In this document: positions 50,498-59,389 of the stretch, piece after piece
Layout of the letters: each line of letters opens with the position of its first letter
Numbering within the stretch: position 1 is the stretch's first letter
NCBI GenBank assembly: GCA_900317845.1
Contig: ONII01000001.1
Span: 104,802-168,801 of the forward strand
Origin: an uncultured Bacteroidales bacterium
Lineage (GTDB): Bacteria; Bacteroidota; Bacteroidia; Bacteroidales; UBA932
DNA: 64,000 nt
Direction of reading: 5' to 3'
The notes under the pieces: generated by a model
Database searches by the model: none
What the model was told of the DNA's origin: nothing
The model's input: the letters and a program-made list of their open reading frames with translations, nothing else
Program-made: the position numbers and the translations under genes

Positions 50498-52043
50498 TTT
50501 CATTAGCTTGATTTGCATCTTTGCTACGCTGTTTTCTTCCAGCGGTTGCACCAGTGCAAAGGAGAATGCTACCGATAAAAAACCGTCTCAAGAAACGGAA
50601 GTCCCCGAAGAGGAGCAAAAACCCGGGGATAATACGCCTAGTGATCCCCAGCCGGAAGTACATGAGCTGTATCTTCGGGATCTGGTGCTTGAGAGTACAA
50701 TACTGGATATGGACATCCGCTATTCCGTCCTGCTCCCGCGTGATTATTACGAAAAAACCGATCAGCGTTACGCCGTAGTCTATATGCTGCATGGCTATGG
50801 AGACAACCAGAACTCCTGGAACGGAGAGTGGCTTCACGCCCGGGAACGTATTACTGATTTGGAGGATGCCGGCTTGGAAAAGATGATCTATGTCTATCCC
50901 ATGGGGTTCCAGAGTTATTACGTAAATCGCTATGACGGGTCCTTCAACTACATGGACATGTTTGTCCAGGAGTTTGTTCCCCTTATCGACTCCAGTTTCC
51001 GAACCATTGCGGACAAGCAGCATCGCTCCATAACCGGTTACTCCATGGGTGGATTCGGCGCTTATGTCCTGGCAGCCAAACACCCGGAAGTATTCATGTG
51101 CAGCGCTCCCCTTTCCATGTCGTTCCGCACGGACAAGCAGTATATGACGGAATCGGCCAGCGGATGGAATAGCCAATGGGGCACTAACTTCGGCGGAAAA
51201 GGAGAGAAAGGAGAAGGCCGGCTCACAGATTACTACAAGGCGCATTGTCCTTATTATGTATTTAATGACGAGAACCGTCAGACGTTGGAAAGCGTGAAAT
51301 GGTATTTCACCTGTGGAGACGACGAAGAGCAGCTTCTCATCGCCAACGATTCACTGCATGTGATCCTGCGAGACCGCAATTTTGCTCATGAGTTCCGCGT
51401 AGACAATGGCGCCCACACTTCCACTTACTGGACCAACGCCCTAAATGAAGTCCTCAGCTGGTTCTCCTTCTATATGAGCGGCGGTGAAAAGTGGCCCGGA
51501 CGCAATATAAAAGAACCCCATGTCCCGGAAATCAGCTTCGATGCAAACGGGGCTTACAAGTCTGCAAGCTTTAACAATAACGGCACATTGGTCCTTGTCG
51601 CGTTCCATCAGATGGATCGCTCCGACCAAGTGCTGGCCGAGTTAAGCCGGGTTTCAGGTAATTACGCTCTCCTGCCCTGCGACCTGGATGTGAGAAGCCT
51701 GTCCGAGTGGAAGGAATACTGGTCTTCCCAATATGAATGCGCCAAAACGCATATTGTTGCCCTTGGAGGCGCCGGAGCTGCTGCTATGGGCCTGCAGGAT
51801 CAGGTGAAACAGATTGTTTTCTACGATGCCGCCCTTGGCGAGGATGTTTCCCCTGTCAAGTCTTGCAAATATATCATCCTCAACACCGATACCGGTGTCA
51901 ACTACCGTGATATGGGAGCATTATACACCGCTTGCAAGCGTAGTGACTGCTCCTTTGAATACCGGGTGGCAAAGGGTACGGATGACCCCTTCAAAGATAT
52001 GCTCCGAATTATTGAAACATATAAATCTTTATTTAACTTTTAA
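50484..52043 (+). CDS. Esterase lipoprotein (esterase D/feruloyl esterase-like) with degenerate second half
   Basis: 519 residues starting MIQSNFISLICIFATLFSSSGC, with Cys22 as the lipid anchor; the ATG at 50484 overlaps the ARH 3 stop by 14 bases. A charged linker (23-58) precedes the PF00756-type hydrolase: YAVVYMLHGYGDNQNSW, the nucleophile elbow GYSMGGFGAY (S187), FTCGDDE with the acid, and DNGAHTSTYW with the histidine. Residues about 345-519 look like a second, partial hydrolase-like fold with GGAGAAAMGL in place of the nucleophile elbow. It could remove acyl groups from ribosides before the ARH enzymes act (inference). Confidence 0.82.
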   Translation: MIQSNFISLICIFATLFSSSGCTSAKENATDKKPSQETEVPEEEQKPGDNTPSDPQPEVHELYLRDLVLESTILDMDIRYSVLLPRDYYEKTDQRYAVVYMLHGYGDNQNSWNGEWLHARERITDLEDAGLEKMIYVYPMGFQSYYVNRYDGSFNYMDMFVQEFVPLIDSSFRTIADKQHRSITGYSMGGFGAYVLAAKHPEVFMCSAPLSMSFRTDKQYMTESASGWNSQWGTNFGGKGEKGEGRLTDYYKAHCPYYVFNDENRQTLESVKWYFTCGDDEEQLLIANDSLHVILRDRNFAHEFRVDNGAHTSTYWTNALNEVLSWFSFYMSGGEKWPGRNIKEPHVPEISFDANGAYKSASFNNNGTLVLVAFHQMDRSDQVLAELSRVSGNYALLPCDLDVRSLSEWKEYWSSQYECAKTHIVALGGAGAAAMGLQDQVKQIVFYDAALGEDVSPVKSCKYIILNTDTGVNYRDMGALYTACKRSDCSFEYRVAKGTDDPFKDMLRIIETYKSLFNF

Positions 52044-52065
52044 CCAATGTTTAACTTTTAACCAA
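52032..52065 (+). repeat. 16-bp tandem repeat between esterase and lipoprotein genes
   Basis: TTTAACTTTTAACCAA occurs at 52032-52047 (over the esterase stop) and again at 52050-52065. A recent slippage duplication is likely. Confidence 0.75.
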
Positions 52066-52074
52066 ATTAGTGTT

Positions 52075-52971
52075 ATGAAAAAAGTATTTGCTTTTCTCTT
52101 GGCGATGCTCGTAGTGATGAGTTTCGTCGGTTGTAAAAAGACGGAACCTTCCGTAAAGCCTCAGGACAAAGAACAAGAAGGCGAAAAAGAAGGTGAAAAA
52201 GAAGGTGAGAAAGAAGGTGAAGGTGAAGGTGAAACCGTAGAGTATGAGACTGTGGAAGTGGTGATGAAGACCGCTTACATTGAAGCTATCTGCGACTGGC
52301 CTGAGGAAAATGACTGGAAGGCCACCAGAATCGGTGAAACCCGTTGGGATCTCAACTACGATGAGTTTGGTAATATGGTGAGCGCCATCGTGAAGGATGA
52401 TCCGGAAAAGAGTTACCTCTTCGAATACGATGAAGATTTCACCGAGTGTGAAATCACCACACAAGCCGATCCTGAGATTGTCATTTACGATCTTGAACTC
52501 AACGAAGACGGTCTCTGCACCAAGTTCACTAACAACACCAAAGATCCCGCCGAGGTTTGGACTTACACTTATGATGCCGACGGCTTCCAGCTTTCCGCAT
52601 CTAAGGGTGGCGAAGTCAAAACCGAATACAAGATCAACAACAAGAATATCTTCACCTGGAGTCGTGACGGAAGTCGTCTCAAAGAGCACAAGTATAATGA
52701 CAAAGCCAACGTGGCCGACATTCATACCTCCTATTCTGAGGATGCTGGTCTGAGCCGCTTCCTCTATGAAACCGGTCTGTTCGGCCGTAGCTCCGCCAAT
52801 GTCTGCACCGAGGCTAAGTGGCAGGACCGTGATTCCAAGGCCACTTATGAATATGAGTTCGATGAGGCCACCGGTGGCATTACCAAGGAAATCAAGTATT
52901 ACGCCGGAGATTACGACTTCGACGTCTGCTTCGCAGTTGCCAAGAAGTCCATCAAGAGAGTGAAGGAGTAG
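52075..52971 (+). CDS. Acidic lipoprotein with YD/DUF4595-like repeats
   Basis: 298 residues. Signal MKKVFAFLLAMLVVMSFVGC with Cys20. It is followed by a low-complexity run of EGEK repeats (about 35-53) coded by 12-bp tandem units at 52177-52233. The mature domain has repeating strand pairs such as WDLNYDEFGNMVSAIV, WTYTYDADGFQLSA and YEYEFDEATGGITKE, like YD-type or DUF4595 lipoproteins. Its function is unknown. A 31-base gap to the esterase gene suggests it is the last gene of the ribokinase operon. Confidence 0.75.
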   Translation: MKKVFAFLLAMLVVMSFVGCKKTEPSVKPQDKEQEGEKEGEKEGEKEGEGEGETVEYETVEVVMKTAYIEAICDWPEENDWKATRIGETRWDLNYDEFGNMVSAIVKDDPEKSYLFEYDEDFTECEITTQADPEIVIYDLELNEDGLCTKFTNNTKDPAEVWTYTYDADGFQLSASKGGEVKTEYKINNKNIFTWSRDGSRLKEHKYNDKANVADIHTSYSEDAGLSRFLYETGLFGRSSANVCTEAKWQDRDSKATYEYEFDEATGGITKEIKYYAGDYDFDVCFAVAKKSIKRVKE

Positions 52972-52991
52972 TCTTCATTCCCCTAATCTTC

Positions 52992-53021
52992 AAACGGCCG
53001 GTGATGTACCGGCCGTTTTTG
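52992..53021 (+). terminator. Terminator of the ribokinase operon
   Basis: AAACGGCCGGT (52992-53002) pairs with ACCGGCCGTTT (53008-53018), followed by T-run. Confidence 0.92.
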
Positions 53022-53034
53022 TTAGCTATGCGTG

Positions 53035-53066
53035 TTTGCTGTTTTGGCGAAGAAATGCTATATTTG
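53035..53066 (+). promoter_or_regulatory. asnS promoter
   Basis: TTTG (53035-53038) and TATATTTG (53059-53066) are spaced by 20 bp, 21 bases before the ATG. Confidence 0.75.
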
Positions 53067-53087
53067 CATAATTGTAGCTGAAATTCT

Positions 53088-54491
53088 ATGGAAACACTTA
53101 AAAGGACCAAAATCAAGGCTCTGCTCGCCTCGGAGCCGGGCCGGGAAGTACTGGCAAAAGGCTGGGTACGTACCAAGCGAGGCAACAAACAAGTGAAATT
53201 CATCGCCCTGAACGACGGGTCCACTATCAATAATATCCAAATTGTCGCCAATACGGAGCTCTTCTCGGAAGAGCTCCTTAAACGCGTCACTACAGGCGCC
53301 TCCCTGGCCGTCAAGGGCCAGCTGGTAGCTTCCATGGGCAGCGGCCAGGCCGTAGAAATCCAGGCCACGGAAATCGAGGTCCTGGGAGACTGCGACCCCA
53401 TGCGCTTCCCGCTCCAAAAGAAGGACACCACCCTGGAGTACCTCCGGAGCGTGGCACACATGCGCCTCAGAACCAACACCTTCGGTGCGGTTCTGCGCAT
53501 CCGCAACGCCATGGCCTTCGCCATCCACAAGTTCTTCAACGAGAAGGGCTTTGTGTATCTGCACACCCCGCTCATCACGGAATCCGATGCAGAGGGAGCA
53601 GGAGACATGTTCCAGGTAACCACCCTGGACCTGAAGAACATCCCGCTGGACAAAAAGGGCAATGTGGACTTCTCCAAAGACTTCTTCGGCAAAAAGACCT
53701 CCCTCACCGTTTCCGGCCAGCTGGAAGGTGAGCTGGGCGCCACGGCCGTAGGAGAAATCTACACCTTCGGGCCCACCTTCCGCGCAGAGAATTCCAACAC
53801 CCCGCGCCACCTGGCGGAGTTCTGGATGATTGAGCCGGAAATGGCCTTCTACGACATCAACGACAACATGGCCCTGGCAGAGGAATTCGTGAAGTACCTG
53901 GTGCAGTACGCCCTGGACAACTGCATGGACGACCTCCAGTTCCTCAACGACAAATACGACGACGGTCTCATCGAGCGCATGCGCAGCGTCCTGGGCATCG
54001 CCTTCCAGAAGGTTACCTATACGGAAGCCGTGGATATTCTGGAAAAAGCCGTTGCCGATGGTGTCAAGTTCGAGTACCCGGTGCACTGGGGAACGGATTT
54101 CCAGAGCGAACACGAACGCTATCTGGTAGAAAAACACTTCCAGAAACCCGTCATCCTCATCGACTTCCCCAAGGACATCAAGGCCTTCTACATGAAGCAG
54201 AACGAGGACGGCCGCACCGTTCGCGGCATGGATGTGCTCTTCCCCAAGATTGGCGAAATCATTGGCGGCAGCGAGCGTGAGGCCTCCCTGGAAAAGCTGG
54301 AACAGCGTATCGATGAACTGGGCATGTCCCGCAAAAATCTGGAATGGTATATTGACACCCGCCGGTACGGAAGCGTGCCGCACAGCGGCTTCGGCCTGGG
54401 CTTCGAGCGCCTGCTGCTCTTTGTCACCGGCATGGCCAACATCCGCGACGTCATCCCGTTCCCCCGCACTCCCAAAAACGCAGAATTTTAA
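53088..54491 (+). CDS. asnS: Asparaginyl-tRNA synthetase
   Basis: 467 residues. The OB-fold anticodon-binding domain (about 15-110; [21 protein letters not shown]) is followed by the class II core: motif 2 region [26 protein letters not shown], and motif 3 [27 protein letters not shown]. The SQLEGEL-type and AENSNTxRH residues distinguish it from AspRS. It charges tRNA-Asn. Twelve bases after its stop begins udk, so both may share a transcript. Confidence 0.95.
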   Translation: METLKRTKIKALLASEPGREVLAKGWVRTKRGNKQVKFIALNDGSTINNIQIVANTELFSEELLKRVTTGASLAVKGQLVASMGSGQAVEIQATEIEVLGDCDPMRFPLQKKDTTLEYLRSVAHMRLRTNTFGAVLRIRNAMAFAIHKFFNEKGFVYLHTPLITESDAEGAGDMFQVTTLDLKNIPLDKKGNVDFSKDFFGKKTSLTVSGQLEGELGATAVGEIYTFGPTFRAENSNTPRHLAEFWMIEPEMAFYDINDNMALAEEFVKYLVQYALDNCMDDLQFLNDKYDDGLIERMRSVLGIAFQKVTYTEAVDILEKAVADGVKFEYPVHWGTDFQSEHERYLVEKHFQKPVILIDFPKDIKAFYMKQNEDGRTVRGMDVLFPKIGEIIGGSEREASLEKLEQRIDELGMSRKNLEWYIDTRRYGSVPHSGFGLGFERLLLFVTGMANIRDVIPFPRTPKNAEF

Positions 54492-54502
54492 CCCAAGATA
54501 CT

Positions 54503-55135
54503 ATGCTTGTAATCGGTATTGCCGGAGGTTCCGGATCCGGAAAAACAACGGTTGTCAAAACCATCGTCAACCAGCTGCAGGGCCGCGTAGTGGTCATCCC
54601 CCAGGATTCCTACTACAAAGACTCCAGCCATGTGCCCGTGGAAGAGCGGAAGAACATCAACTTCGACCACCCGGACGCTATTGATTGGAAGCTCATGTGC
54701 CAGCAAATCCGTGAACTCAAGGGCGGGAAAACCATTGAGCAGCCCATCTACTCGTATCTTACCTGCTCCCGCTCCGCCACGGAAACCATTACGGTAGAAC
54801 CGGCCGATGTCATCATCGTGGAAGGCATCCTCATCTTTACCTGCAAGGAACTGCGGGACCAGATGAACATCAAGATCTTTGTGGACGCAGACGATGACGA
54901 CCGCCTCATGCGCATCATCGTCCGGGATATTGCAGAGCGTGGCCGCACCATTGAAACAGCCATCGAGCACTACTGCGACACCGTCAAGCCCATGCACCTG
55001 CAGTTCATTGAACCGTCCAAGCGCTACGCGGACATCATTGTTCCGCAGGGCGGGCACAACAAAGTGGCCATTGACATTCTCACCACCACGGTGGAAAAGG
55101 CGCTGCAACAGAAAAAGACCAAACGCCGCAAATGA
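54503..55135 (+). CDS. udk: Uridine kinase
   Basis: The 210-residue protein has the P-loop GIAGGSGSGKTT (residues about 5-16), IPQDSYYKD, NFDHPDAIDW, VIIVEGILIF and RDIAERGRT, as in uridine/cytidine kinases. It phosphorylates uridine or cytidine for pyrimidine salvage. It may also use uridine released by nucleoside scavenging through the ribose locus upstream (inference). It overlaps the next gene by 4 bases. Confidence 0.95.
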   Translation: MLVIGIAGGSGSGKTTVVKTIVNQLQGRVVVIPQDSYYKDSSHVPVEERKNINFDHPDAIDWKLMCQQIRELKGGKTIEQPIYSYLTCSRSATETITVEPADVIIVEGILIFTCKELRDQMNIKIFVDADDDDRLMRIIVRDIAERGRTIETAIEHYCDTVKPMHLQFIEPSKRYADIIVPQGGHNKVAIDILTTTVEKALQQKKTKRRK

Positions 55136-55851
55136 GATTGACTCCGGACCGCAAAGCAGGACTATATATCACCGTGAGCGTTCATCTCGCGGTGATTATC
55201 GTTTTGCTGGCGGTGCGGATTGGCTATGAAGTGCAGCGGGAAAACAGCTTTGTGCTGGACTTCACGCAGCAGGAGGAACTGGAGCGGCAGCAGGAGCAGG
55301 CGCACCTGCATGAGATAGCAGAGCAGGATTTGGAGCACATGCTGGAGGTTGCCAGAGCTATGCAAAATACCCAGATGCGGAACGTAGCCGTGGACCGCAG
55401 CACGCTCAAGGACGACAAAGGCATTGACGCAGACCAGCTGTACCGGGAAGCCGAACGCCTGGCGCAGGAACTGCGGGACGGGCAGAACAGGCAGGAGGAA
55501 GACCCTGAAGCTTTTGCCTCCTCGCAGCCCAGTCCCGTCAAAGAAGACAAACAGGAGCCGCACGCATATAGCGGCCCATCGGTGCTTTCCTGGAGCCTGG
55601 ACGGGCGAAAGGCCTCGCACCTCCCCATTCCGGCCTATCGCTGCTACGGCGCCGGAGAAGTAACGGTGATTATCACCGTAAACAACCAGGGCACCGTGGT
55701 AAACGCCAAGGTGGACGACAAACTTTCTGCCGCAGACAACTGCCTGCGTACGTTTGCCACCCGCGCCGCCCGGCTGTCCAAATTTTCGGCCTCCCCTACT
55801 GCCCCCGCACGGCAGATGGGAACCATTACTTACGCTTTTATTGCGCAATAG
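55132..55851 (+). CDS. TonB-like energy transducer protein
   Basis: 239 residues. A single N-terminal membrane helix (ITVSVHLAVIIVLLAVRI) is followed by a long coiled-coil, glutamine/glutamate-rich stretch (about 45-105, QQEELERQQEQAHLHEIAEQ). A Pro/Glu region follows, then a C-terminal TonB-like domain (about 160-239; IPAYRCYGAGEVTVIITVNNQGTVVNAKV). It would link inner-membrane ExbB/D to outer-membrane receptors or act as a related TolA-like protein. The coiled coil in the periplasmic spacer is closer to TolA than to Pro-rich TonB. Confidence 0.75.
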   Translation: MRLTPDRKAGLYITVSVHLAVIIVLLAVRIGYEVQRENSFVLDFTQQEELERQQEQAHLHEIAEQDLEHMLEVARAMQNTQMRNVAVDRSTLKDDKGIDADQLYREAERLAQELRDGQNRQEEDPEAFASSQPSPVKEDKQEPHAYSGPSVLSWSLDGRKASHLPIPAYRCYGAGEVTVIITVNNQGTVVNAKVDDKLSAADNCLRTFATRAARLSKFSASPTAPARQMGTITYAFIAQ

Positions 55852-55854
55852 AGT

Positions 55855-57666
55855 ATGAAAGAAAACGACGCCGTTCTGGGTCCTGAAAAAATGCAGGACA
55901 TGCTCGGGCTCAAGGGAGCCTTTGGCAAGATGGTCTCCAAGCTCCTGATCAAAGCATTGGAGATAGACAAGGTGAACAAGGTCCGCCCCAAGTATGCCGG
56001 AGAAAACGCCCCGGATTTTGCCCGTGACATTATCAAGGAGGTAGGAGCCCGCTATGAGGTTCCCCAGGAACAGCTGGCCCACCTTCCCGCAGAGGGCGCC
56101 TTCATCACGGTGTCCAACCATCCCATCGGCAGCGTGGACGGCCTTATCCTGTGCGACATGGTGGGGCATCGCCGTCCGGACTACAAACTCATGACCACCT
56201 ACCTGCTGTCGCTCATTCCGGAACTCAAGGACAGTTTCCTGCCTGTGGACAATCTCTCCGGGAATCTGGTCGCCCAAAACGTGGACAGCATGCGTGCCGC
56301 CCGGGAATTTCTGCAAAACGGCGGCGGAATGGGCTTCTTCCCCGCCGGTGAGGTATCTACTTACCAGAAAGGAGAACATCGCACCGCTATAGGGGAAAAG
56401 CCTGTCATTGAGGACATTCCATGGTCCCACACCATCGCCAAACTCATCAAACGGTCCGGGGTACCGGTGATTCCCATTTACTTCGATGCCGCCAACTCGG
56501 ACCTCTTCCACACGCTGGGCAAGATTCACCCGCGCCTGCGCACCATCCGCCTGGTGCACGAGCTTTTCAACAAGCGGGGCGCCCTGGTAAAGGTGCGGAT
56601 TGGCCAACCCATCCAGCCATCCGAATACGCCGACATGGACCCGCACACACTGTCCACCTATCTGCGCAACCGCACCTACGCACTGGAAGCGCAGTGCCAG
56701 CAGGAGCCTGTGGCAGAAACACAAACCCATCTGCAAGCGCTGGCCGCCCCGGTAGATCCCGCACTGGTACGGGAAGAGATGGAACGCCTCACCAACCGTG
56801 TGGTCTTTACCTCCGGCGACTACCGCTGCTACCTGGTTCCCTCTGCGGAAATTCCCAATACCATGAAGGAACTCTCGCGTCTGAGGGAAATGGTGTTCCG
56901 CGCCGTAGGCGAGGGCACCGGGCTGCCGCAGGACACCGACCAATACGATACTTACTACAGACAGCTCATCCTCTGGAGTATTTCCAACCAGGAGATTGCC
57001 GGCGCCTACCGCATTGGCGTGGGCAGTGAGCTCATGGCCCGGCCGGAAGGAGCCCGCAGCTTTTACTCGGACTCCCTGTTCCACTTCCAGGACGGCCTCA
57101 CGCCCTATCTGCCCAAGGCTATGGAACTGGGCCGAACCATTATCCTCCCCCAGTATCAGCGGGATGTGACCACCCTCAAGCTCCTGATGTCCGGCATCCT
57201 TACCTCCATCGGGCGCATTCCCGGCATGGAATACACCCTGGGCCCCGCCAGTATCAGCAACAGCATCCCCTACTTCTACAAGAGCCTTATTGTGCACTTT
57301 ATGCTCAAGAACTGCTCTGCACCGGATGCCGCCTCCATGGTAAAACCCGGCCATCCCTTCCAGCCGGATTTCTTCCGCGTAAATCCGGACAGCCTGCTGG
57401 TCAATTGCCACAGCCTGGACGACCTGGACCGTCTTATCCTGGCGCTGAGCGACGGACAGTACCGCCTGCCGGTTCTCCTTCGCAAGTATGTCTCCTTTGG
57501 GGCACGGGTGGTAGGGTTCAATGTGGACCCGGACTTCTCCGACTCCCTGGATGCCTTCGTGCTGCAATGGGTTCACGACATGCCGGAGAACTCCTTCCGC
57601 TCCATGGGTAAAATGCTCACTCCGGAAGAGCTGGACGAGGTTCGAGTCCGCACCCAAAGAGTGTAA
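55855..57666 (+). CDS. Bifunctional acyltransferase, OlsF/GlsF-like (ornithine or glycine lipid synthesis)
   Basis: 603 residues with two enzymes in one chain. Residues about 70-280 are a PlsC-type O-acyltransferase: NHPIGSVDG (H89, D95), FFPAGEVS and GVPVIPIYF. Residues about 300-600 are a GNAT-type N-acyltransferase of the OlsB/GlsB ('hemolysin-like') type, with FRAVGEG, YYRQLILW and ELGRTIILPQYQRD. In relatives the C-terminal half acylates the amino group of ornithine or glycine with a hydroxy acyl chain, and the N-terminal half adds the second acyl chain. B. thetaiotaomicron uses separate GlsB and GlsA; fused forms are known elsewhere. The head-group amino acid cannot be told from sequence. 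Confidence 0.82.
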   Translation: MKENDAVLGPEKMQDMLGLKGAFGKMVSKLLIKALEIDKVNKVRPKYAGENAPDFARDIIKEVGARYEVPQEQLAHLPAEGAFITVSNHPIGSVDGLILCDMVGHRRPDYKLMTTYLLSLIPELKDSFLPVDNLSGNLVAQNVDSMRAAREFLQNGGGMGFFPAGEVSTYQKGEHRTAIGEKPVIEDIPWSHTIAKLIKRSGVPVIPIYFDAANSDLFHTLGKIHPRLRTIRLVHELFNKRGALVKVRIGQPIQPSEYADMDPHTLSTYLRNRTYALEAQCQQEPVAETQTHLQALAAPVDPALVREEMERLTNRVVFTSGDYRCYLVPSAEIPNTMKELSRLREMVFRAVGEGTGLPQDTDQYDTYYRQLILWSISNQEIAGAYRIGVGSELMARPEGARSFYSDSLFHFQDGLTPYLPKAMELGRTIILPQYQRDVTTLKLLMSGILTSIGRIPGMEYTLGPASISNSIPYFYKSLIVHFMLKNCSAPDAASMVKPGHPFQPDFFRVNPDSLLVNCHSLDDLDRLILALSDGQYRLPVLLRKYVSFGARVVGFNVDPDFSDSLDAFVLQWVHDMPENSFRSMGKMLTPEELDEVRVRTQRV

Positions 57667-57722
57667 GTATGCCCCTTCTTCTCGCCATGGGCCTGAACTA
57701 TCGTTTCTAACTCACTATCAAT

Positions 57723-58658
57723 ATGGTATATACGAATCTTACAGACCTGATTGGCCATACGCCTCTCCTCAAACTGCATGCAGTGGAAGGACAAAAGGCC
57801 GATATCCTTGTAAAATTGGAATCCTTTAATCCCGGCGGCAGCGTGAAAGACCGCGTGGCCCTGTCCATGATTGCGGATGCAGAGGAAAAAGGCCTCCTGG
57901 CCCCCGGCGCCACCCTCATCGAGCCCACCAGCGGCAACACCGGCGTGGGCCTGGCCTGGGTGGGCATTGCCAAGGGGTATAAAGTGATTCTCACCATGCC
58001 GGAGACCATGAGCCAGGAGCGTCGCAATCTGCTACGGGCCTATGGCGCGGAGCTGGTGCTCACCCCCGGCGCAGAAGGCATGAAAGGCGCCATTGAGAAG
58101 GCGCAGGCCCTGCGGGACAGCATCCCCGGCTCCCTCATCCTGGGCCAGTTCGACAACCCCGCCAACCCCGCCGCGCACGAGCGCACCACCGGTGAGGAAA
58201 TCTGGGCCGATACCGAAGGCAAGCTGGACGTACTGGTAGCCGGCGTTGGCACCGGAGGCACCCTCAGCGGCACCGGCAAGGCCCTGAAGAAGCATCGGGC
58301 CGATATCCAGGTGGTAGCGGTGGAACCGGCCACATCGGCCGTCTTGTCCACCGGCATGGCCGGCAAGCACAAAATCCAGGGCATCGGCGCAGGTTTTGTC
58401 CCCAAGACCTATAACAGCAGCGTGGTGGACCGGATTCTACCCATTGCCGATGACACCGCCATTGCCGCCGCCCGTATGCTGGCCCAAAATGAAGGCCTCC
58501 TGGTGGGCATTTCTTCCGGCGCCGCCTATGCAGGAGCACTGGCCCTGGCCCGTGAGGATGCCTATGCAGGAAAAACCATCGTAGCCGTACTTCCGGATAC
58601 TGGAGAGCGCTACCTGTCCACCGTCCTGTTTGACTACCAGAACTATCCCCTCCAGTAA
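57723..58658 (+). CDS. cysK: Cysteine synthase (O-acetylserine sulfhydrylase)
   Basis: 311 residues, PLP-dependent. The lysine is K42 in NPGGSVKDR; PTSGNTGVGLAWVG and GVGTGGTLSGTG are the substrate and phosphate loops; the C-terminal GISSGAA is also present. It makes cysteine from O-acetylserine and sulfide. The next gene encodes the enzyme producing O-acetylserine, and their stop and start overlap by one base. Confidence 0.95.
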   Translation: MVYTNLTDLIGHTPLLKLHAVEGQKADILVKLESFNPGGSVKDRVALSMIADAEEKGLLAPGATLIEPTSGNTGVGLAWVGIAKGYKVILTMPETMSQERRNLLRAYGAELVLTPGAEGMKGAIEKAQALRDSIPGSLILGQFDNPANPAAHERTTGEEIWADTEGKLDVLVAGVGTGGTLSGTGKALKKHRADIQVVAVEPATSAVLSTGMAGKHKIQGIGAGFVPKTYNSSVVDRILPIADDTAIAAARMLAQNEGLLVGISSGAAYAGALALAREDAYAGKTIVAVLPDTGERYLSTVLFDYQNYPLQ

Positions 58659-59389
58659 TGAATTCCATCAAAGAGACCAACGAGCGGCTCCGCTTCCTGA
58701 TGGACAACATCAAGGACGTGGTGTTTCCCCAGTACAGCGCCGTGCACACGGAGTATGCCCTGCGTGTAGTGCGGGATGTAGTGAGCGCGCTTACTTCGCC
58801 GGAAATTGCGGCCCAATTCGTAGAGGGCCTTCCTGCCGTTAAGGAACTGGTAGAGAGCGATGTAGCGGCTATTGCCAAAAACGACCCTGCAGCGTCGGAC
58901 CAGCGGGAGATTGTGTTCTGCTATCCGGCCGTTACGGCCATGGTGCACTATCGGTCCGCTCACCTGCTGTACCGGCTGGGCGTGCCGCTCATTCCGCGCA
59001 TGATAACGGAGCTGGCGCACTCGCAAACGGGGATAGACATTCATCCGGCCGCCCAGATTGGCTCCGGGCTCTCCATTGACCACGGCACCGGCATTGTCAT
59101 TGGCTCCACTTCAGTAATCGGAAATAACTGTGCGCTGTATCAGGGCGTTACGCTGGGCGCCAAGAATTTCGTGTACGACGAATGCGGCCTTCCGCGCGAC
59201 ATTCCCCGCCACCCGCATCTGGAAGACGATGTCACCGTGTACTCCAACGCCACCATCCTGGGCAATATCACCATCGGGAAAGGCTCTGTGATTGGGGGTA
59301 ACGTGTGGCTCACCCACGGCGTACCGCCCCACTCCCGCATCCTGCAAGGGAGTGCGGTGGAGTCCTTTACCGACGGTGCGGGGATTTAA
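58658..59389 (+). CDS. Serine O-acetyltransferase
   Basis: 243 residues. The N-terminal helical part (about 1-130) is followed by the left-handed beta-helix: IDIHPAAQIGSGLSIDHGTGIVIG, QGVTLGAKN, GNITIGKGSVIGGNVWLTHGVPP. The family includes CysE and EpsC; the long N-terminal region fits the EpsC-like type. It transfers acetyl from acetyl-CoA to serine. It overlaps cysK by one base and ends with a 4-base overlap to the convergent GNAT gene. Confidence 0.92.
   Translation: MNSIKETNERLRFLMDNIKDVVFPQYSAVHTEYALRVVRDVVSALTSPEIAAQFVEGLPAVKELVESDVAAIAKNDPAASDQREIVFCYPAVTAMVHYRSAHLLYRLGVPLIPRMITELAHSQTGIDIHPAAQIGSGLSIDHGTGIVIGSTSVIGNNCALYQGVTLGAKNFVYDECGLPRDIPRHPHLEDDVTVYSNATILGNITIGKGSVIGGNVWLTHGVPPHSRILQGSAVESFTDGAGI

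Noticed and set aside
57667-57722. Riboswitch or T-box before cysK
   Set aside because: The gap is too short and shows no conserved structure.
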